Counted from the stretch's first letter, positions 13,201 to 27,271 are shown. The stretch is DNA of 64,000 bases from Sclerurus mexicanus (GCA_013396755.1 VWZF01005682.1:1757681-1821680); one strand, 5' to 3'. Translations and numbers: made by a program. Notes: generated by a model from the sequence alone, not told the origin.

Positions 13201-15628
13201 AGTCTGCAGAGGAGAGGGGAATGAGAACTGACCTAGAAGCCATTCCTGCCAAGGTAGCATGAGGACAGTCAGTTCCCATCAATATGAATGAGGACTGAAG
13301 GCACTCAGCACCTTGCACAATTAAGTCCAAAATGAAAGCAGCCTTTCTCATCAAAATTGCACTGCCTTCCTCTTTCCCAAAAGGCACACTAAATTGTGAG
13401 AATTTGCTATCCTTGGCAGTTGTTTCCGACTGAGCTCTTTTGACTTCCCTTCCCATTATTTGATGGGAGAGCAAGATATGCACACCACCTAAGAGCTTCA
13501 GGACACTTCAAAGCAGCCCAGGTCTCCTTCCATTGCCCATACTGCCTATTCTTTCCTGAAAAAAGTGGTGTTTGGGCAGGTATGGTGCAGAGAAAGGTGG
13601 GTACCTTCTCATAGCAAGAGAGGAGGTAGGAGATGGACCTCCTTTCCCACCTCAGGGTGGCCAAGGTGGCATCCGCATCAGGGAGGCCATGCAGTGCATG
13701 GAAGGAACACAGGAAATCATCCCACCTAATCTCAGCCTCAGCTGCATCTCTTCTCCTAAGCAAAGCCTGGGAAAGGGACAGTCAGGTGAATCTCCATCAC
13801 AGCTTGCTGTGTCGTTCAAGTGTGGGTTCAGGGTTTGCAGGGATAGCCATGTCATACACTGTCTGAACATGCAAATGAGAAAGGCAAAATGCCACCTGCT
13901 TGGAAGGGTCTGAAGGTTCCTCTCTTTCTCCCCTTCTCGTGCCTGATGTACCTGACCCTTTTCTACCAAGCCTCAAGCCTGGTGGCAGCCGAGCTGTGTC
14001 TTCTCATGTAGATTGCTAGAAAAGAGGTGTTTTTTATGCTTTATTATGTTTCATGGCAGGAATTTGTAGCTCTAAAACAGCATTTATGTGACATACAGCA
14101 ATACATTTTTTTCCACAAATACTTTCTCCTGTGTTTTTACACTTTCTATCCTCTGCAGAGGAACACACAAAATATTTCTAAGGCATCAGGCTTGTTACAC
14201 AGATTTTTCCTCACTGCCTATATGCCAAAGCATTTCACAGTGGTAAAAATTATGAAGCTGCGTACATTGAAATGTAAGGAAAGCTGTTCCAGAATGACAC
14301 TGCACAGTGTGAGTGGGAGAGGGGAGGAGGAGTCAGTCACAGGACCAACAACTGAAGGAGAAATAAATTAAGAGTCATAAAACAAACTGCCATTCAAATT
14401 CCCTTTCCATACCAAGGCCTTTACTGTGGTTTCTGTCAGTTTCACAAAATGAGGATAATTTGGGATTGGTCTTGAGGATATATTTCAGTTCCTGGCCTGT
14501 GTGTCATAGCAACCCTCTGAAATCCAGCAGAGGACTGGAATGGGGCATTCATAAAGATAATGACAACAGCTGTAGACAGAGAAAATGGATGAAAAAGGAA
14601 AGCGATGTAAAGTTTGGCTTCCAAAGCAAAGCCATTTTCTTATTGGGACTCCACTGAAAGCACACTGGTACCTCCTTGCCTGGCATGTAGCTGTGGGATA
14701 CACATGTGCCATTACGGCAGACTGGGTACGCAGGACACCTGGCTCAGCTTGGTGGAACACCTGCTCTATCAGCTCTCTGTGCATTCAGGAGTCCCTCAGT
14801 GGATGTGCACGTTTCCAAGAGGACCCACAGACCTCAACCACACATGAAGTTACAACTGGGTGAGCTGCCTGGCTTGGCCTATTGTGGAGCACCCTTGCAT
14901 ATCAATACAGGGTGGTGGAGCCCTAAAGGAGGAATGCAGGCTGGCCAGTAAAAATGCTAATGTGTGGTAGGAAATGTATATTCCAGCCCATGAATTTTAT
15001 TGTCTATCTGCATATATAGAAGAAAATACACTTGGGTCACCAGTCCCACCTTTTAACAATATCTACCTGCTTCAAAGTGTATGGAGAAACAGGGGTCAGA
15101 AAATAGTACTGTGTTAACACCACTCTGGGGTTTTCCTCCTAGAGAGTCCCCTTCCTACTGCCAGAGGTGCGGCTCAATATAACTCTATAAAAACCACTTT
15201 TTATGATTTTGGGTTTTTGTCTTGATTGCACTTGGATGTAAAGAAACACGCAACCCAAGTATTGATTGCTTTGCATGAAGAAACTGTCAGTGCAAAATAC
15301 AACACAGAAGAAACATGCCACTGGAAAATATAAAATATATGTGTCATTAAGTCTTTTCAAAACAACAGGAGTCTGCATTTGTTTAGTGGTCTCTCACCTT
15401 AGTCTTAGAACAGCTCTTGAGACATTGAACAAACAGAATATTATGAGTGATGAGTGAGCTCTCATCAAAGCTCACTTCTTCTTCTAGGCTCCGTGATGAA
15501 TCTCTACTATGCCATGCTCAGCAAAAAGAAAAATACCAAAAGAAAAAGTCTCTGTAATAAAGGCCAGATAATCTTCTTCCTCCTTTAGAAAAAGTGTCTT
15601 CTCTCTTGCTTCACTCTGCTTACTTTTA

Positions 15629-15660
15629 ACACACACCCACACCCACATCCCCCCACACAC
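15629..15660 (+). repeat. Imperfect (AC)n / ACCC run
   Basis: ACACACACCCACACCCACAT and following CCCCCCACACAC; a degenerate CA-type repeat. Confidence 0.8.
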
Positions 15661-18600
15661 CCTGCTTCCCATGCATCCTCCCTACCTGTATCTGGTTCTT
15701 GTGGTCTCACAATCTTACTTGGCTTATAAACAACAACATGCTCTTGTCCAAAAGCACTGTACATGCCAGCGGTATTGTGAAAAAAATACTCTGTTTAATG
15801 CCTTATCAGTACCTATGCCAGATACAGCTAGAGTTCAAAAATTAAATGGATACTGGAGGTGAATATACAAACGCCTCTGGCACCTAAAGAATTAAGAATT
15901 TTACAGAACTTTGCTTGGGATCAGTGGATGCAATGGGTATGCTTCCCCATGCAGACAACAAAACTCTCCTGCATGTGATATGTCTGAACAGACACACCGC
16001 CCCTGACTGCACATTGTCACGATGAGGGAGGAAAAAACTAGATCACTGAATCCAGTGCTCCTTCTCAATACTTTATCTACCCTCTATCTATGCAACATAG
16101 CAGAAATGTTTTAGGAATTTCTTTCTATCCCCATATGTCGATGAGGTACTCCTCAGCAATCAAGATCCTTATGTGTCTGCTGGCACAATATCCAGACTTT
16201 TATCCATTTCTTTGATACATAAAAATACAAAGCCACTTGGATCTTGAAGCAGATAACACACAAAATCAGATGCTGAATCCAATCAGCTTTCATGCCACCA
16301 CTGAAGCTGCCAACAAGGTGGTAATTTACTCAATTTCAAGTGTGCAAAATATTAAATGCTGCTTGTGCTTGCATGGGTGTCAAAGCAGATGGGGCCTCCT
16401 GCTTCCTATGAACTGTATTTAGCCCACCTCATTGCATGCACACCAACCTCCCCAGTGCATACTGCTAGGCTTTGCTACTGCTGGTTAGCCAAAACTAATT
16501 TTGTAAAATTCCTTGTGCATCACCACAATCAAACACTTTTTAGATGCCCACTGTGTGTAGATGAACCGTAACCTACACAGGAAACCTCATCACACATGAT
16601 GGGTCAGACAGGGCTCCTCAGCAGGTCCATGCAGAGCAGAGAGAAGCCAGTTATCTGTTCTGCAGATAACAAATGCAAACAAGAGCAGTAGGTCTTTCCT
16701 CAAGGGTTAGAAGCTGAGTTTCCTGTTCTTGTTTCAAGTCACTGATGTCTTTTAAACAAACAGTCTTTAGAGCAGACTGTTTGTCTAGAAGAAGACACCA
16801 TTTTGGAGGGATATTACAAAGACATGCAAAAGCTGGCCTTGAGTCTCCTTGAGCTAAACAAAAAGACAAAGGGGACACTTCACATTTTGTTCTGAAAGAT
16901 ATTCACACCTGCCAAAATGTTTTGTGTGGCACCCAGCCTGTTAGGCATCCTCAGAGTACATCTAGCTGTGAAGACCCTTGGTATCACAAAACACTCAATG
17001 TGTACCCAGAGTTTGTTGAGGAATTTACAGCCCTGTAGCTGGACTTTCTAGAGGATTTTCCTTTCCTTCACGGGGGACCGAGCAGAGAGAAGGTCTCACA
17101 TAATTTGCAAAGGGGGCAGCATGACAGCAGATGCAAGGTCATTTGTGGGGGAAAGAAAGGAAGGTTCAAGATTCCCTATTGCTCTTCCCACTGACCAGCT
17201 GGTATGGCCTGTGAAGATCTGCCAGGTAGTAGGTAAAGCTGGTTGTGCCTGGACTCAGCATTCCCAGCACTAGAGACCTTCAGTGCTGGAAACCCACCAC
17301 ACTGAGGCTTCCTTGTGCCTATTGCAGCACAGAGCAGAGGCAGAGCAGAGGATTCCAGGATTCAAGCTTGTATTGTCTCAATGTTGTTTAATGTGTCTAT
17401 ATTGTAGGTACAGTCGTTTGCTCACATTTAAACCAGCAGCAGACTCATGGCATTTCCAACATACTGCATGGACTACAGTGTCCTTACTATCCATCTGACT
17501 TATCTGGGAGGGAAGAGGTCTCCTCCTGAGTGTGGTATAACCTGGCCTTTACCCACCGCTATTGATTACATTTTTGTCTTCCTTCAAACATTCATATGCC
17601 CACTGGTGCCTGTGTTATTTCAATTAAGTAACAACAGGCTCTGTTGTCAGTTTGGTGATCTGAGAATATTTAAGTACTTACTGGAAATGGATAAATTGCA
17701 ATATTTTGCCACCAAGAATTTTATGATGCCTATTTCCAGAGAGTAACTGGATCTCCCATAAGCTTTACCAACACCCATTCTTTATATGCATAAAGTTGTC
17801 TTAACACATACTCACGACTTCACTGTCTTTGCAAAATAGTGTATCTAAAAGCCATGATACACAAAGTAATTAGAAGTTTACATCGGGAATTTCAGCCTCT
17901 TTCTAATCCAAGAGTGTCTATAGTAGTTCAGTCTCTAAACAGAAAACATCCTTTTTTAAGCTTTTTCCTTAGCCTGCCAAGTAGAGCAAGCATTTGAATT
18001 CAGAAAGCCACCTCCTTTCCCCCTCATGGTCTGCCTCTCTGGATTCCTAAACCTTGCAAATGAAAAGCTACAGTTTTCTTCTTCATCTGAACAGTTCTGT
18101 AGGAAATGATAAGGATGTTAAAATTCACAAGATAACTATTTCATAACTGAGACCTTGAAAAAATTGCAACATAGGGTCGGGGGAGCAGGGAAAAGAAGGC
18201 CCTGGGGAATGATATTTCCTAAAGATTCATCTTAGCAGTTGCAATTAACTTCTTCAATACCTTTTGGATAAAAGTTATCAGATAAGAGATCGAGAGAGAG
18301 AACATGATTTAGCTCTAGCAAGTCTCGATTTACAATCCGTCTTCCCTGATCTGAGTTCATTTTGTGCAACTCCTGTGTCATGTTCCTCTCTTGCAGAGAT
18401 GGAAGAAAGAGTTTAAGTCAAAATAGATAAGTGTAGAGCCCCTGGAAGCCAAAATGAAATGTCTCTTAATGGCATTTTTATGGCACTCCCAGGATATCAC
18501 CATATCCTGCAGGGCTATTATGAGGAGAATTTCATCTCCTTTACTCGAAAAAGCTTTGGTGACATTCTGAAAAAATGCATAATGCAGCAATTTAAAACAG

Positions 18601-21600
18601 CTAAAATATTTGGTTCAAGTTTCCTAGATTTCAGCCCTGCATGAGAAAAAAGTGTGCAGGGATGGAGGTGCAGAAGGAAAAAGGAGAGAAACAGAAATAA
18701 CTCTTTCCATTTCTCCTTTTGCTCTCTTCGCCCACCACTCTCTAACATTCAAAATCAACCTGTGGATCAACAGGGAGGATGCTGCTGATGTTGCTGTCTT
18801 TTTTAGTCTTACTGCAGCTAATACACACTTGGTACATATTAAGTAATGAAAATGCACAACCAACACACACATGCCTTGCAACTGCTGTTTATGCTCAAGG
18901 ATTTAAAACTAGTAACAAGGGAGGTTAATGTCATTCTTAGGAGACAACACTTGTTGCTATGGTGAAGACGTCTTCTGCCACTCACTGTTGGGAAGATGGC
19001 GCCTGTGCTATGACTGCTGGATGGTATTTTTGCTGCTGAGATGAGCAGTAGTAATTATTCCAATGCACAGAGTAACCCCTCTGTTTCTGTGCAGAATCTC
19101 ATATAGATGCTTTGTATTTAAGCAGGCCCCTCTCTGCCTTCTCAGTGGGCTCTACATGCTGCCACTGATTGGGTTTTTCAACACCTGAAGAAACAAAGGA
19201 AAACAGCAATAGCTGGTGTTGAAAGATAAAAATAGTCTTACAAAAAATAAACTATCAGTCAATTTAATTTTTCTGTTGTTAAATGTATGTTACAGATTAC
19301 ATCATGCTCTGAAGATCCTTCAGTTTTTTAAAATATATAAAATTTCATTAGGCCTGATCTGCTGATCACTTCATGATCTGCACTTCCTACTAAAATTTAT
19401 TCAGGCAATAATCCACAAGAAATTGGTTGTTTTCAGCAGTTTATGACTTGTTATTTAACATTTAACAGAATGGCAATTTATTTTGGTAACAACCAATACT
19501 GAGAGGTTTATTGCCATTGTAAACCATAATCAACTGTTTGTATCATTACTGGTTTTTCAAGATATAAAAATGGCCAGCTGCATTGGAAAATTGTTTAGGA
19601 GCTATAAAACTTGCACTGAAGATTATGTATGGGGTTATTTTACCTTAGAGGTCAGAAGTATTTAGAAAAACCACTCACTTCAGTGTACATTATTCAGGAA
19701 CTTGGTAAAACCCAACCCCAGAAGGAGCAATTCCCAGTAATTTTTTCCATTATGGACATGAGAAAGAAATCTGTAGGAGACAGACAATATAGAAGATTGC
19801 ACTTTCTTTATCACATCACCACACCAAAAACTAAAGCTTGTTGCCACCGTCTTGGTGAATTGTACTGTACTAATAAAATAGCTTAATCATCAATGGTTCC
19901 CACTGGTCTCTTAGCATCAGGCAATTGGACACAGATTTCATAACTGACACATTTAGAAAAATTCAAAAAAGTTCCATTTTGATTGGAATAGGTTACAAGT
20001 GAGAGCACATGTTTCATAGCGGTATATCAGTTCTTCGTCATAATTGATTATAGTGGGCCAAATCTTGTGAGTAATTCACAGTGAATAATTCATGTGTACA
20101 AATTACTTTCTATTTTTCTCTCAAAAATATATCTACAAGCAGCCTGCAATTTTCTTTTTTTTCCTACTTATTTCACTAATATTTCTTTTTACTGCAAATT
20201 GCACTAGCAGTTATTGCAGAATACTTAGACTGAGCTTAATCACAAGAGCTCTTCTATTGCCACTATCTCCATGGTTATATACATTTGCACAGTTCATGCA
20301 AATGTTCATTTATCAATAAACCCAATTGTTTCCTCTTAATATTTGTGCCTGGCTCAAAAGTCCATTTTTCCAATCTTTTTGTTCTAGTAAAACTTTCACT
20401 AAGTAGAAGCACTGCACAAAGAAATATGGATTAAAAAAATCCATTTAAACCTCTGAGCAGGTAAGAGCAGGTTTGGTGTGGGGTTTTTTGGTTTGGCTTG
20501 GATTTTTAATTTATGCTTAGTAGTATTCATTCAACTCTTCAACATTGCTTGGAATTTCTCACAGAAAGCTTTAACTCATTTTTTTCTTCAGTATTCAAAC
20601 ACTATGAAGCAAATTAATCCCTACTATAACTCCAGGGAATCTGAGGACAGTATAGCAGAGATTACTTTGGCACTGTATTTTTTGTTTAAAGTGCTTACCT
20701 GCTAATGTACACTTTTTATATATCAAGAGTGACAGTTGCTGGATTTCATTATTCATATTCAAACAATGTGAAATACGGGAAATGCCATGACATTAATTAT
20801 CTGATAATTTGGGGGGGTTTTACTTTCAGCAGCTTGGACTGTGTTATTAAGAATGTCAGATATTAAAATTGCAGCTGTTGCCACTCTGTTTTCCAGGAAA
20901 ACAGAAGTTTTCTGAACCTTCACAAAGGTGTCCAATAGGTTGCTGACGAAAAGAAAACTGAAGAGATATCCCCCTTGGAAACACAGTCCGCCATGTCAAT
21001 CACTGGAAGGGGGAAGATAATTTCTTTTTAAAAAATAAAAAAAAACCCACAAAAGAACAACAAAAACTTATTTTTGACTCACTCAAGCCTAGAAATAATA
21101 AATGACATGAATGAAACTGAAACAGAGTCCCCAGGAAAAAAAATCCAAACTCAGATCTCCTGCCTAGTCATATTCCGCCTGTCTCTCATGCTGTTAAAAA
21201 TTCTCTTCAGCTCTGAGCATTGGTAGCAGAACTGCAGCAATGAGGATCAAGCAATCTTGCCTGCCAGTCAGCAGCATTTAGAAATTTGCTGGTTGCAGAA
21301 AAACTAAAAGTGGAATATTTCATAAAGCAACAAAAGCAAGGCAGCCTTCATTCTACCAGGCTGCATGAGTATAGCTATAAGCTACCAGATATCAGTTATG
21401 AAGAGCATTTAGACCTGTTCAGTGCCTTTCCACAAGTGCAAGCAGGGATACAAAAGCAGGCAAAAGGTCCATGGAAAAAAATCTGCATTCTTCGGTTTAT
21501 TTTTACTGACTAAAATAACTTGAAATCAGAAATCCCAAACCACAAGTTTAGCATGAAGCAAGGAGCCCTCAGCACTGTGTTTTTCCTTGTCATCTGTGGG

Positions 21601-22218
21601 CAGGCTTTTGAAATAAGATTTTTAACATTATAGAACCAAATTACGAACCCTCCCCACCTCCACTCTTAATCCAACAAAACCTGGGTGTTTTTCCAGCTAA
21701 GCTTCAAGCCAACCTGAATAAACAGGTCAACTCTCCCATGCACTGGCTGCTCAGCAGCTAATGCTGAAGAAGTACAAGCTGATTTATATTCTATAGGGTC
21801 ACTTAAACTCTCAAGTGTTAAACTAAAATGTCAGCCAGGTCCCAGTGGGGCAAGTCTGAAGCTCTTGGAGCACCGCGTCTTAGAAGAAGAGTTTCGTCCC
21901 TCATTAGAATTCCTTTTGTATTATGGATTTCTTCCCTCCTTCCTTCCTCCCTGAAGTGGAAGGACTAATTAGAAAGAGTTATCACTGTTGACATCCAAAG
22001 CATTATTAGAGTGGCAGCCCAGTTAAATGAAAAGAAAATTCATATCTTTAGTAGGAGATCCCGATACTTCAGGTGTTGTTAGACTTCAGTAGGATTACAT
22101 TTAAAGCTTTCCTGAGATTGAGCTCCAGCAACCTGGCTTTCATGACAAACCAGTGAGACCTCTGGGCGCACCTATGCATTCACATCAGGGCAAGCCAGAG
22201 ACCATGCAGTACTGCTGA

Positions 22219-22244
22219 TGTAATTTCAACTCATTGAAATTACA
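22219..22244 (+). repeat. Perfect 11-bp inverted repeat with 4-nt loop
   Basis: TGTAATTTCAA, loop CTCA, TTGAAATTACA. It can form a tight hairpin, or be a two-fold symmetric binding site with TAATT/AATTA cores. It lies in gene-free sequence. Confidence 0.9.
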
Positions 22245-24970
22245 GCCCACTAACAAGCACTAATGCAAGAAGGAACCATGTGCGAGCCAAGGGGACCCTC
22301 AGTAGCTACATGCTATTAAGCAGGTCATGCCAGTACAACCTGTATCCACAGAAAATCTAACAGAGACTCCTAGTCATTTAGGAAGATGTGTGACATTTTC
22401 ATTTTGCCTTCAGACTCTGACAGAGCCAAAATAGTCTAGCTTCATACCTTTTAAACTACATCCCTTTGGGGAGTGTGGGCATATGTGCTGCCGAGGGAAG
22501 AAGAAAACCCTTTCATACGTATTTACTTCTCACCAGCTAGTAATCTATTTAACTTGCTACCCAACTCTAGATATGTAACTTCACTGCTTAGCAGCAGATA
22601 AATTCACATGTTCAAGGATGGTAAAAAACCCCCTTGAATCACATTTAGAGATCGCAGGCTGATTCCAGTATCAAAATGGAAACGGGAATAAAGTGTCTAG
22701 AAGCTTAGGAGAACAAATAATCCCTCTGAGTGTCCCAAAAAAGGTTTGTGAACTCTACAGATGTCTTCATATAGTGTAATCCTCCCTTCCACCCACCCTA
22801 AATACTTATCTTCTCTGTTCATGATTGCCTTTATATTGTCATTGACATTGTGTTATATTAAGTCAGTCTCTAATATTAGATGCAATTATGATACATGACA
22901 TTGAAATAGTTTTTAAAGTAAGATCTTTGCCTTTGTAAGGCTGTTTATTGCTTTTGTGATTGTGCTATCAAGTATTCTTTGTATACAAGTAGCAAGGTGC
23001 TAACAGCCAGATCCAAAATAGATAAAAGGAGCCAAACATTGGAGTAACTTGAATTATGATGTCTGCAATCAGACCTCTACTCTAGAAACACCTCCCCAGC
23101 TGCTTCTTCAACTCAGTTCTGAAAAGTACTGCAGTTATATTTTTGCTTGATTTTACCTCTGGTTCCCCAGGACTATATTTTGCCTCTGCCCAGTGGTAGA
23201 ATTAAGTCTATTATTGTTAACTGCCCCTATGCCAAACAGACACCAAGAAGCTAGGTAATTAGATGACATGTGTAGGCTATTGAAGCCAAAGTGATCCTGG
23301 ATCCCCCACTGGACATACTGGCAGTTTAGTGGAAATTAAGAGTTTAAAACATTTTGTGGATTTACCTCAGTATTCTCAGTTAAATTTTTTTCCCCAGACT
23401 TAAAAAAATGGACCATAACCTGATCTTTCAATCTCAAACATCACATTCAAAAAGTTTCTGTGTCGGATTGTGCCATGGATGACACTGACTTGTGCCTTCT
23501 GTCTTGAATGTAAGTCTCCTCAGCGGCAACACACAACTGTAACCCACTGGCAATAAACTCCACTGGGACTAGGATCCAGCTACTTCATGGTTAAAATCAA
23601 GACAGCAATAGTGTTAACAGCAGAAAACAAATTTAGAGGGAGAAGAAAAAAAATCAACAAAAATAAGATGTGACAAGTGCTTATTTACGTAGTCATTTTT
23701 CAGGAGCTGAGCTGCACTTTAATACATAAATGCATTGTACCTTCAGTAAAACCTTCCTCCTGAATAGCTAATAAGTTATATTTAAGTGCTTTCACCAATG
23801 AACTAACTTACTTTAGTTACTGTGAAATCATTTTTATTATCCTTCTGTCCAAAAAAGTTGGAGGTAGCTAAAATCATTTTGGTGCACCTCCTGCAAGATA
23901 ATGAATTATTGAACACTGGAGGTAGAGTGGCTGCACCAAGGAAAAGACAGATAGTGAGGGCACTTCCACTGTTACTGAGATGGCTTGAAGGGAAGACGGG
24001 AGCCCTGGAAACATCTGCAGGATTGTATCTTAGTGATGAGAGTGGTGGAAAAGACCGAAGCTGACTCTCCAAAGACTGAAATATTTAATTGTGTAATATC
24101 AACATATGGAGATGCCAACTGAGCACATAAGCAAGTTGCAGATGTTGCTTTGTGGCACAGCACCTGGATCCCAGCTCACTCTCCTGGGTATTTAAGGCCC
24201 CAGTTGAAATGGTACCTACATGCTGCTGAAAGCAATGTGGGCTGGTGGTTAAATAATATGCTAAGATCAGGAGAAACATAACACATCAGAGCTTGCAAAG
24301 GACTTTTTTTCTCAAAAAAACAATGCTTCTTCCCCAGCTGTGAGTAAAATAAATCTAACTGGGAATCTGGCAGTCCTCTACTTAATTCAAGAAACCCAAA
24401 CTGCTGTCAGTAACCTCAGCACTCAGATCTTTAAGCCTCTCTTAGCTGATCAATTTGTCCCCTGCAGCAGTTCCTACCGCAGAAATTCCCACTGACGCCA
24501 GTAAGGGAAGCACTAAACAATTATGGGTTGGCCTGCTGTTGAACCCGCTAACTAGGTGCTCATGATTTGGAGAGATATTTCTCTCTGTTTAGGCCACTGG
24601 CAGTTTTAGAAGGCAGAATGTCTTTGCTCTCAGCCCAGTGGAGACTAGAAGGATTTCCACCACCCAGCATTAAGAACAAAGGACTGACCTGACCAGTGAC
24701 ACCAAAACTGGACCCAGAGTCCTTTGGAGCATTGGCTCCAGGACACCAGCACGGAGTGGTATTAGAACACCAGTATTTTGTATTGTGCAGCTCTCCAAAC
24801 ATTCAAGACTATTTTAACTATGATTTTAAGTTCAACTGTACTTCAGACTTTATAAAAAGCAAGAACACACATAGGAACTATTGCAGCTACTTCCTTGATG
24901 TGACTCTTGCTGTTACACTTCTGCCATCTGTACTCTCCACTGGATCTTGTAGCATAGGACAATTCAGATT

Positions 24971-25890
24971 GGTAGGAACATCAGGAGGTCATTAGTCTTA
25001 CCTGCTGCTCAAAGGAAGGCCACTTGCAAGGTCAGAGCAGGTTGCTCAGGACTTTATCCAGTGGGTCTAGAAAAACTCCCAAAGTAGAATGCTCAACCTC
25101 TCTGGACAACCTGTGTCACTGCTGGACGGTGGGGCAAAACAGTATTATTTATGCTTAGCCTGCACCTCCCCTTTCAATTCGTGCCCATTTTTTCTCAACC
25201 TCTCACCATGCATGACTGTGGAGAGCCTGGACCCACGTTCTTTATGACCTTATGATGCTGAGGTGCTGCTGAGGCTCCCCAGCAGCCCTCTCTTCTTCAG
25301 GCTGAACAAACTCTGCTCCCTCTTCCTCTACTCACAGGGCAAGTGCTCCAGCCCCCAAGCATTGGGGTCACCTTTGCTGAACCTGCTGTGGTTGGCTGAG
25401 TAGGGGAGAGCTGCTTCTGTCAGTCTGATGACCATGCTCCTGTTTACACAACTGTGAGCCTGTTATCCCTCTCTGCTGCCAGGACATGCCACCAGCTCTT
25501 GTTCTTGCTGTGCCCCGGGTCCCTTTCAGCAAAGCTGCTCCGCAGCCCAGCATTCCCCAGTCCCCAGCACTGCAAGGGGCTCTTCTTGCCCAGGCACCAA
25601 GCTCTGCACCTGTCCTTGTTGAATTTCATAAAGGGTTGCTGTCCCCCAATTCCTGTAGCCTCTCCAGGTCACAAGTGTCAGGCCTGCCCTCCAGCATATT
25701 GAGTGATCCATGCCATTTGGCATCATTTGTAAACTTGATGAGAGCTCTGTCTCCTTCTCCAGGCCACTGATAAATTTGTTGAACAGGGAAAGACCCAGGA
25801 CAAACTAGCCTTTGCATAGAGAGCAAGACACCTCAACCACTTCCATCTGATTCCTGTCATTCAGACAACTTCTTACCTATCACGTTCTTC
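24971..25890 (-). mobile_element. CR1 LINE, 5'-truncated, with reverse-transcriptase remnant
   Basis: On the minus strand this reads as the 3' part of a chicken-repeat-1 retrotransposon. From about 25800 down it encodes degraded reverse-transcriptase sequence in shifting frames: LGLSLFNKFISGLEKE (family: GPVLFNIFINDL), then a segment like NMLEGR, then MKFNKDRCRAWCLGKK (family: KFNKGKCRVLHLGR) near 25629-25580 and SSFAERDPG (family: SSSAEKDLG). Further down it continues into the typical CR1 tail with the motifs read on the plus strand as TCTTCAGGCTGAACAA, CTCTCTGGACAACCTGT and ATCAGGAGGTCATT. Several frameshifts and stops make it non-functional. The last 3' octamers are not clear. The 5' limit near 25890 is estimated from weak similarity to the upstream CR1 segment. 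Confidence 0.88.
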
Positions 25891-25904
25891 ACTAGAATTT
25901 TGTT

Positions 25905-26135
25905 TCATATCATAAAATCATACAATGGTTTGGATGGAAAGGGACCTTAGAGATTCTCTAGTCCAAGCTCCCTGCAATGGGCAGGGACACCTTCCACTAT
26001 ACCAGGCTGGCTCAAAGCTCCATCTAGCCTTGCCTTGAAATACCTTTCCAGGCATGGGGCATTCACAGCTTCTCTGGACAACCTGTACCAGGGTCTCACT
26101 ATCCCCCATAGTGAAGAATTTCGTCCTAATATTGT
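25905..26135 (-). mobile_element. CR1 LINE 3' end, heavily 5'-truncated
   Basis: Read on the plus strand it shows the classic reversed avian CR1 terminus: ATCATAAAATCATACAATGG (terminal octamer repeats), GGAAAGGGACCTTAGAGA, CAATGGGCAGGGACACCTTC, CTTCTCTGGACAACCTGT and GAATTTCGTCCTAATAT. The copy is about 230 bp, has no coding part, and starts directly after the larger CR1. As both are on the same strand and each has its own tail, they represent two insertions or a rearranged pair. Confidence 0.92.
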
Positions 26136-27246
26136 ATTAATCAAATTGTATTCACTGAAATGTTTAGGACCTTTACTATTCTTTGCAACACACACTGTAC
26201 ACACACCTGCCAGATGTAGGGAACATCCAAGTTGCCTACATTAAATCCAACAGTCAGGAGAAATCACTACATCCAGAACCATGCTTTATGCAATGTTTAA
26301 ATCATACAATCATTTTGGAGAACTTTGCCACTATTTAAAACTAGAGTTTATTAGATGTAATACTTGCTATATTAAAAGAAAAAAATCCACCTAATGAAAC
26401 TCTCCTTGTGTAAGTTAGTATATAAATAAGGAAACTGTAATAGCATAGCAGAGAGGTTTAATGTCTCATGAAGCTGTATAGCAATTACTCTGTACCATAA
26501 CTAACTTGAAAAATCATAATATTAATCGGATGATGCTACCACTGTCAAAATTATATTTCTCATTCTAAGTATAGTTTTGTGATTCCCTACTAATAAAGGA
26601 AGTAGGTGTATTGCCATCTAGGCTGACAATTCAAGTTACTCACGGAAGGAGTTTCTCAGTCTATGGTTCATGGACCATTAGCAATCAGTAAGACATCAAA
26701 TAATGATTTAAAATTCCCTCCTTCCTACTCAATGCCCCCATTGTAAAATACAAAAGTCTATTTTAAATGTAGCTGAAATTTTAATCATCTGCAAACAGAA
26801 AACTTTAGCTGGACAGCATCCCAAAAAGCTCTGCCATTTTTTCTTTGCCTCATTTAAAAAAAGTTGGGTACATGAATCTTGTACAAATACAGTTACGATG
26901 ACAGAACAGTGCCACTTTTTCTTCAAAAGAGTCATAACTACATCCTATGTATCTATACCAGAGGAAAACTGAGTATAAACTCAATGAAGAGGATAAATTG
27001 GAGACATTTGGGTGGTGTGTGTTTCACTCCTTTTTTTTACTTGGCTTCCTATTTATGCAACATAATTAAATTAAGACCTGTAATTTACTTTGGCATTATT
27101 TTTGCTGTCTTGATCTGATTTGGAAAATTAAGTAAAAACAAAAAAATAAAAAAAACCATTATTTTTCAAAAGTGTGCTCCAGTACAGATGCAAAATTCCA
27201 CAGAGGATCCTGAAAAGCAGTGTATATGTGTATAAACCTGTGCTTA

Positions 27247-27271
27247 TACATACATATACATACACACACAC
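27247..27271 (+). repeat. (TACA)/(CA)n compound repeat
   Basis: TACATACATATACATACACA followed by CACAC; short simple repeat. Confidence 0.85.

Larger units (their letters stand above)
1..24970. other. Gene-free region downstream of DNAJC15
   Basis: AT-rich sequence on the 3' side of DNAJC15. I found no exon with recognisable protein, no RNA gene and no clear transposable element; the open frames here are short and unlike known proteins. It contains the items listed separately at 531-1010, 1203-1221, 15629-15660 and 22219-22244. In mammals ENOX1 lies on this side, but none of its exons was recognised. Confidence 0.65.

Noticed and set aside
13407..13969. Cluster of overlapping 100-118-codon frames on both strands
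   Set aside because: The region is merely less AT-rich, which reduces stops in all frames; no frame looks like a known protein.
14485..14951. Several overlapping frames of 77-99 codons
   Set aside because: All frames on both strands are open to a similar degree, which indicates composition and not coding.
1..24970. ENOX1 3' exons expected from mammalian gene order
   Set aside because: Its conserved C-terminal peptides were looked for by eye and not seen; the gene probably lies beyond the window.
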